Origin: Ophiura sarsii
Taxonomy: Eukaryota > Echinodermata > Ophiuroidea > Amphilepidida > Ophiuridae
Length of the DNA stretch: 64,000 nucleotides
Direction of reading: 5' to 3'
Assembly: GCA_035610835.1 (NCBI GenBank)
Contig: CM069454.1
Location: 58,262,580-58,326,579 of the forward strand
Shown here piece after piece: positions 25,701 through 30,579 of this stretch (positions are counted from its first letter, which is position 1; the number at the start of each line of letters is the position of its first letter). The position numbers were made by a program, and so were the translations under genes. The notes under the pieces are model-generated. The model did no database searches. It was not told the DNA's origin and saw only the letters and a program-made list of their open reading frames with translations.

Positions 25701-28700
25701 TCCGATTATATCGATGGCGTCGAGAATGTTACCGCCCACATGCTCATTATTTAGCACGCACATGAGGGCCAGTGCTGATGTTCTCTGCCGGCGACTATAA
25801 CAGCGAATTCTTACCTGTTTTAATTTCATAGTAACTTCCATGGATGTCTTTCCAGCCCACGTCATGTGACCCGACATCTTGATATCAGAATCTGCACGTA
25901 TGTCTGCTTCATGAACTTCTGCAATGAACAAGGATGAAGGAGCTTACAAACTTAGCAGGATTTATGATCGACTCACAGAGGAAGGGTAATCCTCGGGTGA
26001 CAATGACGTCACATGAAACAAGTCTCGCAAGGATGATTAACGGCGCAGCCACAATGCATTGAAGATTTGTTCCCACGATGCATTTGGATTTCCCCTTATC
26101 AACACTCGTATCAATGCGATCGATATATCAGTGACCTTGTGTAACCCGAGATATCGATATCATGGCTTTCTGTCACGCATGACACGTATCAGAAATTGAT
26201 GGTTCCTCTGTCTTATTGGTTTTCCAATAAGAAAAAAAAAAAAAGTTGACTTGCCCTTTCAGGGCCAGAGTCTGGGTTGGACGGTCGGATTTTTTTTTGA
26301 TTTTTGATTTTGATTTTGATTTTTGATTTTTTAATGATTTTTAAACAAGCAGATACTACTCAAAAACACATTTTCATCTTTCTTGCTTCTTTCAATTTAA
26401 AAAAAAATAAAATTAACCTTTTTTTTTGTTGAAAAAAATAAATAAAAAAATGGCGACCCTAGATTTCCGAAAATTCGGGTCGGTCGGAAAGGGCAAGTCA
26501 ATTTTTTTTCCTTCCCTAACTGAGAGTAAGTTCAAGTATGATGATGGAGCTATGAAGCCATGATTTTGTGCATATGTCTATGGGAACCGAGATGAATTGG
26601 GGACTAGATTGTACTAGAGTTTTGCAAAAATGCAATGTGGTGCTGTCTTTAAAATCTTCTTTGATTTTTACCCGACTAACACACACATCTGATCGGCCCG
26701 ATTATCTATATGGCGTTATAAATGTGACACGCACATTATTCAGCGCGAACGGGTAGGGCTAGTACTAAACTTCTTTGCCGGCAACTATATTACAGATCTT
26801 ACCTATTCTGTCAACAAGAGCTGTTACAATCACTAATGGAGACATGGAATGGTCACGCTCATTATGTTGGTATGATATCCACACTGTAGGGATGGACAAA
26901 AACAGCCACAAAAACAATTAGTATAACAGCCGCATTTGGTTCCTTTGTTTGCAACTGTTGTTAAAGGTTTGAAGGGTTTTGTGGAGCATCCTTAAACACT
27001 TGAGAAACGTGCTGTACTGTTAATATGTTTTAACCCATGTGTGATATGTCACAATAAAAGTGTTAAAGTGTTTAAGGGGGGTGTGGACTCTCAGGTACAG
27101 CCTCTGTAAAACTGCCGTAACTTCTTCATTATTCATTTAATCTATATAAAAGTATACATTTTCTTGAAGGAAAGGGTTCAATGAATCCAACCATGAACAT
27201 GAAATTAACCATTTTGGAAAAAATTATAAAAAACATGTTTTTTGACCCATTTTTGGTTTATGCAAGATAACTCAAAATATATTTTGTCAAATTTTGTAAT
27301 ACTAGTTTTATCATAATCCTAATAAAATTCCCTAGGAGGCTTATTTTTTATTTTTTATTATCTTATTTATTTTTTGAATTATAGACCAAAAAGTGCCAAA
27401 AAACATGGAGGTTAAAAATCAAGTGTAAAATATAGAAGACAGAAGGATCGAGTAAGGTCTATCACAGAGGCAACAACACCATTTTGGCATAGAACACCTC
27501 GACTATGCATTGCTGACCATACTTAAAATAGTGTTGTCGACAATGTGATATGGCACAACAGATACATGACAGAGCAGGGTCTTAGCCAGAGTTCGTTCAT
27601 CAACTGCTCGTTTAATTCATCAGAAAAGCCTATCCAGAATTTGACCTTAAAACATAAATCAACCTGTTTGCAACCACTATAGGTTCAAATAATTATGTGC
27701 TGCTTTAGTCTTGATTTGTCAGTCAGAACTAGTTTCAAGTTCACTAAACTCTTACAACAACTATTTTTAGAATATCACATCTGTCATCCCTTTTTGGCGC
27801 CAAATTCATCAAGCACTGTAACTTTTAAACTATTAATGTAATGTACATAAAAGTATACATTTGTTTATGAAATGAGTCAGAGAATCCATTTTTGGTATCA
27901 AATTTCACTAAAAATAGTGATTTCTACATTTTTGCCAAAAAATGCCAAAAAATCACTTTTTTGGCGCAACAATTTTAAGACAACCTAACAAAATCAGTTT
28001 TTGCTTAAAAAATCCAAAATTGTCTAAAGTCAATTATCTATGATCGATTTTTTTTTGTTGCTTAAAAATGTTTAGTTTTGAAAATATTGACAAAATGACA
28101 ACTTTTTTTGGCACATTTGGTCAATATTTTCAAAACTAAAAAGTTAAAAGCAAAAACACACCTGATCCTAGATAATTGACCTTAGATGATTTTGGTAACA
28201 TTTTGGAATTTCTAACCTAAAACTGATTTTGTTAGATTGTCTGAAAAATTTGGCGGCAAAAATGTAAAAATCTCTATTTTTTTGTGAAATTTGATACCAA
28301 AAATGGATTCTCGGACTCATTTCATTAAAAAAATTATATACTGTTATGTACATTACATTATTAGTTTAAAAGTTATAGTGCTTGATAAATTTCATAAAAA
28401 AGGTAGGACACCTCCCTTGTAATTCTGCCCATCCTGGGAGTAATGAAGATGACGGACAGTTATATGAGTCTCTGGCTAAGAACTTGGGACAGAGGCTAAA
28501 ACAATACCTTGATTCCATAATTATAAAGCGGAACACATCGTACATACCAGCAAACGTATCCAAATCCTCTAGTATTTTACCGATCCTGATAGTCTTATGC
28601 CAATTGATATAATTCTCCTGTATGTCAGGGACACTACCCAGTGGTATGACTGCCTCTTGGTAACTATCCTTCATACTACGAACGGCTAGCTGTGATTGAG

Positions 28701-29728
28701 TGTGGGCTAGATGAGCGTGCAGTTCAGATGTTGAACGCTTTTTATTTTCCTCCCTGAAATTCAATCAGTCCAAAATGTATACCTCATATTATAAATAATG
28801 ATTGGCCTGTTCAGCCATGTGATAGTATAAATATTGACTGCAATGATGAGGGGCATGGTTCAAATTATAGGCCCAAAGGCGATCACGAAAACCATGGCAT
28901 AGTCTGGTTTCGAGATCACAGCGGGGCTTTAATTTGAACCGTGATTAGAGATCAATCTGTGTACACCTCATAAGCACCTCAAGCCCCTTTACCTAGATAA
29001 TATTGTCACCCAGTTTGGCTGAGATTGAAGTCTGACTTAAGATATGAGAGCCCTAAACAGCAGCATTTTTTGGGGTCAAAGGTCATGTAGGGGTCATTAG
29101 AGGTAAATCTGTGTGCACCCCATGAGTCCCCCTTACCCACAGATCACTGTTACCAAGTTTGGTTGAGATTGAAATCTGACCAAAAAGGCTAACTTAACCC
29201 CCTGAGAACTACAGGCCGATTGGTCAGAAAGAGGGATACATCAATTATTGCACCAATCATAGCAAATGTTAGAATAATTGAATTTGTGGTACAAATAGGA
29301 GTGACATATTTTAGAGGCAGTATTTCAATTGGTTATTCAAATGAGTATATCATGAAATTAACCAATCATAAACAGTGTTAAGTAGACAGGTAGTGCCCAG
29401 GGGGCTAAAAGGGAAATATGGACACATATATGACACGATTACAATTTATCACATTCTTCAAATAGGGGAATAAAAATGGCGGATTTTATTTGACTGGTTT
29501 TTTTCAACATTTGGTATCCAAGCTTAGAGTTTTCTAGCACAATCATACCCCATGTTTAGGGATTTTTTTGCAAAAAAGGGACCCATTAGAGCGGCACATA
29601 CATGTATACCTTATATAACCGAGTAGCACCCCCCCCCCCCCCCCCCCCCCCACTGGGTTTTACAGTACTAGATTATACTTACCCAAATCTCTTCTGTGCT
29701 CCACATAGTTCTTTAAGTTGATTTCTTA
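1..29728 (-). CDS. ACOT9: Acyl-CoA thioesterase 9-like gene (11 exons seen, both ends missing)
   Basis: Hydrolyses acyl-CoA to free acid and CoA; ACOT9 relatives are mitochondrial double-hotdog enzymes. Exons in transcription order: 29728-29683, 28753-28548, 26883-26803, 25918-25815, 13195-13122, 10199-10020, 8196-8106, 7577-7492, 5215-5128, 2284-2134, 31-1. Together they give about 1138 nt (379 residues) with no stop, and every split codon joins correctly across the ten introns. Family landmarks in order: RSMKDSY, ILEDLDTF, MSPLVIVTALVDRI, KMSGHMTWAGKTSMEV, LQATFVMVARDPGNK, KIFGGFLMRKAAELAW, AIDDIWFRKPVEIGSLLYLS, TTNVFHFTL, VVPKTYGE and SMLYLDGRRH. The mitochondrial presequence exon(s) were not recognised and should lie right of 29728. 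The C-terminus continues left of base 1. The intron between the fourth and fifth listed exons is 12.6 kb and holds a TLR gene on the other strand. Identification rests on remembered family similarity, not on a search. Confidence 0.9.
32..1228. other. Last ACOT9-like intron, 3' part: no gene
   Basis: AT-rich unique-looking DNA. At 948-965 there is one inverted terminus (GATTCACCCTGTATATTA) resembling CAGGGTG-type transposon ends such as the one near 63610. I see no coding signal. Confidence 0.5.
1229..2128 (-). repeat. Five truncated tandem copies of the ACOT9 penultimate exon
   Basis: On the plus strand the sequence CTTGGGTA recurs at 1251, 1423, 1597, 1771, 1974 and 2144 (the last is the intact exon), with spacings of 172, 174, 174, 203 and 170 bp. 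Each unit holds the 3' two thirds of the exon, from about IRVHAQVVNP to the KTYGG donor, plus about 40-60 bp of following intron. The acceptor is absent from all five. Units at 1597 and 1771 have the donor GT changed to AT. Units at 1423 and 1597 carry a 2-bp gain (GAGAGAAAGG for GAGACAGG) that breaks the frame. Confidence 0.9.
2134..2284 (-). CDS. ACOT9: ACOT9-like penultimate exon (intact copy)
   Basis: 151 bp. Acceptor TTTTTACCCCCAACACAG, donor GGTG/GTAAGT. Encodes IAFTEGDFMQIRVHAQVVNP, KTNENDTTNVFHFTL, then SGAGPVSPVVPKTYG plus one base. It is the only complete copy of an exon whose 3' part is repeated five more times downstream in the same intron. Confidence 0.93.
2716..3010 (+). repeat. 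Dispersed repeat, other copy at 52190-52540
   Basis: The stretch from TGGACGCACTGTAATCACAT to TTTTGGTACC...TTCTACAAG is found again in reverse orientation at 52190-52540, with many scattered differences. It abuts the GGGTGTCCCAAAAG-ended element on its right and a further end of that type near 2618. Confidence 0.7.
3015..4141. mobile_element. DNA transposon remnant with GGGTGTCCCAAAAGTC ends
   Basis: Left end starts TACAGGGTGTCCCAAAAGTC; the right end is its inverted copy, ending at 4141. About 28 bp match exactly and a weaker match runs to about 60 bp. Inside is a decayed transposase N-terminus (separate entry), so this is a 1.1-kb deletion derivative of a protein-coding transposon. It lies in an ACOT9 intron. 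Confidence 0.75.
3500..3666 (+). pseudogene. Transposase helix-turn-helix relic
   Basis: In one frame ERISILKLVDTFLNTG, then after a frame change QELVHDLSRCGRKKTGRS and HIDVIRHAVAKSLKRC. The pattern (xILKLVxxFxxTG ... DLxRxGRxxxGRS ... VRxAVxxSxxR) is that of the N-terminal helix-turn-helix of IS630/mariner-type transposases and the related DUF4817 domain. No catalytic DDE region is visible. Broken by at least one frameshift and stops. Confidence 0.55.
4350..4770. mobile_element. hAT-type MITE, 421 bp
   Basis: Ends are AAGCGTGTGCAACC and the inverse of AAGCATGTGCAACC, flanked by a direct repeat GCCTTAGGCC at 4340-4349 and 4771-4780 (hAT elements make 8-bp duplications). The GCGGCCCGC-rich subterminal repeats resemble those of Charlie-like hAT elements. 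No transposase. Confidence 0.8.
4886..5056. repeat. Degenerate TTCAAAATGT tandem repeat
   Basis: About 170 bp built from TTCAAAATGTT/TTTCAAATTTG variants, ending about 70 bp before the ACOT9 exon at 5128. Low-complexity ORFs here are artefacts of the repeat. Confidence 0.7.
5128..5215 (-). CDS. ACOT9: ACOT9-like exon with AIDDIWFRKPVEIGSLLYLS
   Basis: 88 bp. Acceptor CTTTACATTTCAG, donor GAG/GTAAGG. Encodes KRRPFFRAIDDIWFRKPVEI then GSLLYLSSE and ends in phase 0. The DDIxFxKPVExGSLL(Y/F)LSS block is diagnostic of ACOT9. Confidence 0.93.
5216..6100. other. ACOT9 intron, no gene seen
   Basis: AT-rich. A lone PIF/Harbinger-like end (TTA then GGCAACAAAAAAATCCC) begins near 5746 without a clear partner, and a GGGACAGCCTGTA end lies near 6055-6066. 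Confidence 0.4.
6101..6399. mobile_element. PIF/Harbinger-like MITE with TAA flanks
   Basis: Starts GGCAACGAAAAAACAACACC and ends with the inverse of GGCGAGGGAAAAAAACACCC. TAA stands at 6098-6100 and 6400-6402, matching the 3-bp target duplication of PIF/Harbinger. The interior is A/T homopolymer-rich with GGGTCGGTCGG near both ends. Confidence 0.65.
6572..7150. mobile_element. MITE with about 50-bp terminal inverted repeats
   Basis: AAGTGCTCAACAAAAGAAAG at the left and its inverse (AAGCGCTCAACAAAAGAAAG) at the right, with the match continuing through TCATACACTTTGTTTA. No coding capacity; superfamily not assigned. Confidence 0.7.
7164..7482 (+). mobile_element. tRNA-derived SINE with (ATT)n tail
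   Basis: Head GGCGCAGCGGTTCTTCCCTC to GGGTTCAATTC contains pol III A- and B-box-like elements. The core TTTTCTCCGGGTTCTCCGG resembles the central domain shared by many invertebrate SINEs. The tail is (ATT)n at 7461-7482. The first 19 bases (GGGAGGGCGTGTTGGCGCA) are present twice in tandem (7164 and 7184). It sits antisense in an ACOT9 intron, directly against the splice donor of exon 7492-7577. Confidence 0.8.
7492..7577 (-). CDS. ACOT9: ACOT9-like exon with IFGGFLMRKAAELAW
   Basis: 86 bp. Acceptor ACATCCCTTACAG, donor TG/GTGAGT. Encodes ERNLYNKIFGGFLMRKAA then ELAWANACVH. FGGFLMRKAxELAW is the hotdog helix signature of ACOT9. The antisense SINE tail at 7461-7482 starts within about 5 bp of the donor hexamer. 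Confidence 0.92.
7621..7925. repeat. Fragments of two dispersed repeats
   Basis: 7621-7750 starts with a G run and matches part of the poly-G-ended family (11851, 31500, 51341): ACTCAACTTATTTTTGG, GGGTGCCATC, CTTAAGAACTGATTTTCTCC. 7765-7915 matches 33165-33295 and 22190-22290 (GGTAAACTGTTTCAGATGG, AATTGAGGGCACACTCCCAT). Confidence 0.6.
8106..8196 (-). CDS. ACOT9: ACOT9-like exon with SIWMEDTKLKTLIICFPQ
   Basis: 91 bp. Acceptor CTTTCTCAACTCCAG, donor CAG/GTAAGA. Encodes SMSFGARTKSEG then SIWMEDTKLKTLIICFPQ, the start of the second hotdog domain. The family usually has CHPQ where this protein has CFPQ. Confidence 0.88.
8772..9021. mobile_element. Short palindromic MITE
   Basis: Left CGTCGCTATTCTTT and right AAAGAATAGCGACG frame 250 bp whose halves are imperfect inverse copies (for example GCCCTTCCAGCATGTATAAA at the left and the inverse of GCCCTTCAGCATGTTTAAA at the right). 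Confidence 0.65.
9335..9540. mobile_element. piggyBac-like MITE family A, copy 1
   Basis: 206 bp flanked by TTAA (9331-9334 and 9541-9544). Ends CCCCCTGGGCACTACC and GGTAGTTCTCAGGGGG are inverse matches. The interior is AT-rich with CCAAT-type motifs. Related copies: 29198-29404, 41423-41618 and 56250-56460. TTAA target duplication and C-rich ends point to the piggyBac superfamily. Confidence 0.8.
10020..10199 (-). CDS. ACOT9: ACOT9-like exon, linker between hotdog domains
   Basis: 180 bp. Acceptor AACAAACAG, donor AAA/GTAAGT. Encodes AAFVNPLKPQSEEEEKLFNK, then GEVNKLIRRQQ and AAPTADEREIIHQIFVDSLN. This acidic linker and the TADER(E/T)xIH motif are typical of ACOT9. Ends on two bases, completed by A of the next exon. 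Confidence 0.9.
10384..10780 (+). mobile_element. Possible solo LTR
   Basis: Starts TGTTATGAAGTCCTG, carries a TATA-like TGTATATATACC near 10577 and AATAAA near 10697, followed by a short repeat (CTTCGAGTTCTTCGAGTG). This is the layout of a retrotransposon LTR, but I could not find a target duplication or a second LTR. Confidence 0.3.
11234..11456 (-). pseudogene. Penelope-like element C-terminal fragment
   Basis: Encodes AEHSKDAKHKIKLDDVQVNA, then REDQFWKSKIREAIEIRTLK, then LNRDTGYDLPAIYDDLL. The order AEH...R(E)xxxxxRKIxEAIxIRxxxxxLNRDxGYxLPxIYDxLL is the segment after the GIY-YIG nuclease in Penelope-like retroelements. 5'-truncated. A reading frame continues to 10968 but the part beyond DRPKGGH is not recognisable. 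Forms one arm of an inverted duplication with the next entry. Confidence 0.65.
11495..11692 (+). pseudogene. Inverted second copy of the Penelope-like fragment
   Basis: 65 codons and a TAA stop, same protein segment (KIKLDDVQVNAREDQFWK to HVTNGGK). The nucleotide arms 11234-11429 and 11493-11688 are inverse copies with only about two differences that I can see over 196 bp, separated by about 63 bp, so the inverted duplication is recent. Confidence 0.65.
11851..12260. repeat. Poly-G-ended repeat family member
   Basis: Begins CCCGGGGGAGGGAGG, then GCACTCAACTTATC. The far end has GGGGGTCTTCAGGGCGAC and CCTATACCCCTTTC. In opposite orientation the same order of motifs is seen at 31500-31907 and 51341-51723. 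Confidence 0.6.
12261..13121. other. ACOT9 intron, no gene seen
   Basis: AT-rich. Two diverged direct copies of a segment (AAAAAGTCTTATTTCTGATC at about 12696 and 12797) lie near the middle. No coding signal. Confidence 0.4.
13122..13195 (-). CDS. ACOT9: ACOT9-like exon with ATFVMVARDPGNK, GC donor
   Basis: 74 bp. Acceptor CGTTTCTTTTCAG; donor is GCAAGT, so the next intron is of the GC-AG class. Encodes LKKDTWIDLLQATFVMVARD then PGNK plus two bases. Phase agrees with the exon before (0) and after (needs one base). It is separated from the previous exon by the 12.6-kb intron that holds the TLR. Confidence 0.88.
13196..14382. other. Start of the 12.6-kb ACOT9 intron
   Basis: Holds an (AAAC)n microsatellite at 13307-13332 and a 36-base pure C run at 13708-13743. 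The C run adjoins a segment (GAGTCTGTCGGCTTGAGATT) that also adjoins the C run near 23060-23084. No gene. Confidence 0.6.
14383..16079. repeat. Satellite array, ~38-bp unit, just before the TLR
   Basis: About 1.7 kb of a unit close to GATATTAGCGAGTCGTATTT plus GCCATTTCATCTCTCCGG (38 bp), with shorter variants lacking part of the unit. Variant blocks recur in the same order (for example around 15300-15420 and 15410-15600), so higher-order structure is present. The array ends 12 bp before the TLR start codon. I see no other promoter between array and gene. Confidence 0.9.
16092..19148 (+). CDS. TLR: Toll-like receptor, single exon, complete
   Basis: 1018-residue type I membrane receptor for innate immune sensing. 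Residues 1-27 are a signal peptide. C33/C43 form an LRRNT-like cap; roughly twenty leucine-rich repeats follow, then one LRRCT (C717xC719, C746, C764), a transmembrane helix at about 777-803, an acidic linker (DENDLDDIIDGNVD), and a TIR domain from about 850 to 1010. A single cysteine cluster is the vertebrate-type layout. TIR box 1 is FDAYVAYHDNDEDW (from F854); box 2 is R904-D-T-A-A-G, lacking the usual BB-loop proline; box 3 is F998-W999. Intronless, as many echinoderm TLRs are. The gene lies antisense inside an ACOT9-like intron. ATGATG at the start gives two possible Met codons. The ligand cannot be inferred. Confidence 0.97.
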   Translation: MMSDPTVSAKLLILVIISGLQVSYIHARSHPPCKMYNHTSYDCQGRDFHSIPILPAKQITVLQLQGNSLTVITNYSFHKHPELEEIDLSFNELRVIEEFTFSGLHNLTTQIDLSFNELRVIEEFAFSGLHNLTTLSLQNNKIEFLPTNAFRDLKQLQKLYLHSNRFHSIPRASLAMLPELITLDIYSGFLFFKSPYINMTIASFDNILTLSLINSSFTNLSDLSKLLTVYGPSPLKQLTNLSVPCVMFNQLKSVNSKLRHLTVECYGWRLIKFSKTTPTANRQSPKDLHRFKALEFLNLAYGIRSIETAAFSWAKGLKHLDLSYNYIRNISSTAFTNLTHLETLDLSHNNLQNISFVAFINLPNLKSLVLSHNSLLHIEYGTFINLVGLETLNFNHNYIQNISSGAFLNLRKLVNLDLSYNQIQQVQSDAFNGLSNLKTLDLTQNYIQSFAGNDTHPFGASSNLTDLLLDGNPLSYEFLRTELNLPHLAHLSLIDTNIEDYQNLSQFTVLRTLSILAKEFQPPLTGDMLPASVCHLDITFSFYGRYWFDLDISLFRNLSDVRIIAISDRPHYSSTCVYLHLGLLGSSTSLTSLEVTNICQTSRFPFMNLPNLIKLVLRQNGLNSFPDDFRVTNIEHLDLSSNNIEVIHAETTVTLTKLRFLDLSNNQLVSMTFVKPLMSTLVHLELNENRITKIPDDIFQNASNLRYVRMSGNPFECTCQSGVTYFKAWFDKDTAVYVEGANRYMCSNSLNLTGTVLMNIELDCAPQIYTPSNNTQNFPLILGTSISLIVIIAIIVLVGIRCYWQIRYKLFQLRHRRRHHDYIDENDLDDIIDGNVDAAAAHDVDHEAARPLRFDAYVAYHDNDEDWVLDELIKHIEGEYLTADGEVVQNDEQEERMVLHIPQRDTAAGQPRIAALTDAIQRSTKTILVLSRSFMACEWCYKQMQVAFERLFAEGRDVIILVLLEDIPYEQMTRELRKLLRRKRYLKWPEDPVGRRLFWGRLRQKIKKPALVDRRFEI
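16344..16493 (+). repeat. 75-bp tandem duplication inside TLR LRRs
   Basis: Units 16344-16418 and 16419-16493 differ at two bases. Each encodes 25 residues: (E/Q)IDLSFNELRVIEEF(T/A)F then SGLHNLTT. The duplication is in frame and adds one leucine-rich repeat. Confidence 0.95.
19149..19889. other. TLR 3' flank
   Basis: Presumed 3' UTR and flank. No AATAAA close to the stop. From 19640 to 19810 there are several AAATTAAGT/ATTTAATTTCA-type direct and inverted short repeats. No gene. Confidence 0.4.
19890..20256. mobile_element. Harbinger-like MITE, copy 1
   Basis: GGCCAAATTTTTTG to TTGTGCC with subterminal TTATGTTGTCCTC and inverse GTCGAGGACAACATAA. Shares CAGCGGAAGCTCAAAGTTCA and an (A)nTCTG-rich interior with the copy at 60284-60695. 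Target-site repeats are decayed here. Confidence 0.65.
21343..21628 (-). mobile_element. TTAA element with tRNA-like module, copy 1
   Basis: TTAA then CCCTAACCAGTAAAG at the left; GGTTAGGG then TTAT at the right. On the minus strand, 21497-21434 has GTTAGCTCAGTCGGTAGAGG (A box) and GATCAAATCC (B box), as in elongator tRNAs of the Lys/Val/Ala kind. Not a functional tRNA as far as I can see. Confidence 0.7.
21660..21941 (-). mobile_element. TTAA element with tRNA-like module, copy 2
   Basis: TTAA at 21656-21659 and 21942-21945. Nearly identical to copy 1 (a few substitutions and a small deletion near 21898), so the pair arose by recent duplication. The tRNA-like part is at about 21815-21752 on the minus strand. 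Confidence 0.7.
22394..22710. mobile_element. Element with ~60-bp terminal inverted repeats
   Basis: Left ATTTTCGTTAGAAAATTCCA and the inverse at 22650-22710 match over about 60 bp with few differences. The inner part holds two CATCATCCGATGACGTCATC-like palindromic motifs and CTGAGGAAG...GTTGAAACC near the right end, a pattern seen near Penelope-like element ends. Confidence 0.6.
23060..23135. repeat. Poly-C run with attached dispersed repeat
   Basis: A run of about 24 C, then GAGTCTGTCGGTTGAGATTG and CATTTGACAAGGGGAA, matching the flank of the poly-C run at 13708 in inverse orientation. Confidence 0.6.
23176..23410 (+). mobile_element. TTAA element with tRNA-Ala-like module, copy 3
   Basis: TTAA at 23172-23175 and 23411-23414; ends CCCTAACC and AGTTAGGG. 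At 23300-23345 the plus strand reads TATAGCTCAGTCGGTAGAGC then GGCTTGCATGC, like the D and anticodon arms of tRNA-Ala(UGC). The B box is decayed. Confidence 0.6.
23415..24700. other. ACOT9 intron, no gene seen
   Basis: Unique-looking AT-rich DNA. No reading frame here resembles a protein I know. Confidence 0.4.
24704..25676. mobile_element. Harbinger-like element with a second one nested inside
   Basis: Outer ends GGCCAACAAAAAAAATATG and the inverse of GGCAACAAAACAAAACAATTG, both continuing TTTGATTGTCC. TGA stands at 24701-24703 and 25677-25679. Confidence 0.65.
24849..25457. mobile_element. Nested Harbinger-like element
   Basis: Ends GGCATAAAAAAAAAATTACA and the inverse of GGCCTAGTAAAAAAATTAAC share CATGTTTCCCGTCC. 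TAA at 24846-24848 and 25458-25460. It sits wholly inside the element 24704-25676 and so inserted later. Confidence 0.7.
25815..25918 (-). CDS. ACOT9: ACOT9-like exon with KMSGHMTWAGKTSMEV
   Basis: 104 bp. Acceptor TTGTTCATTGCAG, donor CAG/GTAAGA. Encodes EVHEADIRADSDIKMSGH then MTWAGKTSMEVTMKLKQ. The SGHxTWxGKTSMEV core is the most characteristic ACOT9 hotdog strand. Ends in phase 0. Confidence 0.92.
26231..26516. mobile_element. Harbinger-like MITE with TAA flanks
   Basis: Subterminal TTGACTTGCCCTTTC at the left and its inverse GAAAGGGCAAGTCAA at the right; TAA at 26228-26230 and 26517-26519. GATTTT-repeat interior. Lies between two ACOT9 exons. Confidence 0.65.
26803..26883 (-). CDS. ACOT9: ACOT9-like exon with MSPLVIVTALVDRI
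   Basis: 81 bp. Strong acceptor (TTTTTGTCCATCCCTACAG) and GTAAGA donor. Encodes WISYQHNERDHSMSPLVIVT then ALVDRI, the segment following LEDLD in ACOT9. Starts in phase 2 and ends in phase 1, as required by both neighbours. Confidence 0.88.
27060..27420. repeat. Half of the fold-back family seen at 40024
   Basis: CTCAGGTACAGCCTCTGTAA, AACTGCCGTAACTTCTTCAT and ATGAATCCAACCATGA match the left arm of the palindrome at 40024-40580. Only one arm is present here. Confidence 0.65.
27813..28394. repeat. Large palindrome (~280-bp arms)
   Basis: The left arm (from ATCAAGCACTGTAACTTTTA, 27813) and the right arm (to ATAGTGCTTGAT, about 28386) are inverse copies with moderate divergence and a very short centre near 28100 (TTTAGTTTTGAAAATATTGA and its inverse). 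In transcribed form it would fold into a long hairpin. Lies in an ACOT9 intron. Confidence 0.8.
28548..28753 (-). CDS. ACOT9: ACOT9-like exon with RSMKDSY and ILEDLDTF
   Basis: 206 bp between an ATTTCAG acceptor and a GTATGT donor. Encodes the start of the first hotdog domain: RSMKDSYQEAVIPLGS, then IRIGKILEDLDTFAG. It ends on one base, completed by TG of the next exon. A 580-bp palindrome lies about 150 bp downstream in the following intron. Confidence 0.88.
28754..29193. other. ACOT9 intron with a two-copy direct repeat
   Basis: 28945-29040 and 29095-29180 are diverged direct copies (AATCTGTGTGCACCCCATGA / AATCTGTGTACACCTCATAA; GTTTGGTTGAGATTGAAATC / GTTTGGCTGAGATTGAAGTC). No gene. Confidence 0.5.
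29198..29404. mobile_element. piggyBac-like MITE family A, copy 2
   Basis: TTAA at 29194-29197, then CCCCCTGAGAACTAC. The right end GTAGTGCCCAGGGGG is followed by CTAA, a one-base decay of TTAA. Confidence 0.75.
29683..29728 (-). CDS. ACOT9: ACOT9-like exon (first one recognised)
   Basis: 46 bp: two bases of a split codon, fourteen codons (RNQLKELCGAQKRF) and two bases. Acceptor ends in TTTGTAG; donor is GTAAGT. The final GG joins the G of the next exon to make Gly, giving RFGEENKKR. It matches the short helical segment just before the first hotdog domain in ACOT9 proteins. A tiny exon, so the call depends on phase agreement with its neighbour. Confidence 0.7.
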
Positions 29729-30570
29729 CTACAAATTAAATTAAAAGAACAGGTAAGTTGAAAATGTTCTGAATTAAAATGGAGTACTATATACATACAT
29801 TGATACAAATTGAGATTCTTAATCTGAAGAAATTCATTTTCTCTCAGACAAAAGACATTTGTGCAATTAATTAACCTAAATAAAATAATTAAATGAAATA
29901 ATAAATAAATTCAATCTTTGAAATTCTCACAAATTTACAGCATTTTCTGAATGAGTTATACATGTTTTCAATATGCCAGCCATACAATAAAAAAAAATAA
30001 AAAAAATACAATACAATAAAATAAAACAAAGTTTTCTTGTATTTTTTCACATAATAACTAGGGTTAAACATGTGATAAAGTACATGTAATTGGCTGCTGA
30101 CAATTGCCTGACGGTACCCACGCCTATTTGGCCTACATGTAAATGGTAGAGATAGGCTTGGGATGTTTGAAAAACATAGTTACATATTATTTTTAAAATA
30201 AAATAAGGGTCTGTGAAAAAATACAATAGGACTGGATCTAAATAACATCAATAGTATTATACCAGGAGCAGTATTTAAAAAAAACAAACATTGGAGACAG
30301 AAAATCGTTTATGCTGGTGTTACTCTAGCTCTACCAAAGAGCCCAGATTTGCCCATCCATGTTTATCTTGAATCCAAGTTCTAGAAACACTTATGTGGTC
30401 AACTATCTACCAACACTCTCTGTAACTCCATACCGGTGTGAACTGGTATGTACCTATACTCTGGTTCTGAAGCCGGCGTTAATGCTATAATAAGAATTTT
30501 AGCAATTTGTCCCTTGTCTGGTCACTGTGATCACCAGGTTCAGTAGGGCTGCCAATGTGATTGGCTAAGG
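29729..30570. other. No gene seen; ACOT9 5' exons expected hereabouts
   Basis: AT-rich. A C run of about 22 bases lies just left, near 29630-29651. The exon before 29728 (presequence) must end in one base followed by a donor, but I could not identify it with confidence. Confidence 0.4.
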
Positions 30571-30579
30571 ATGTATATG

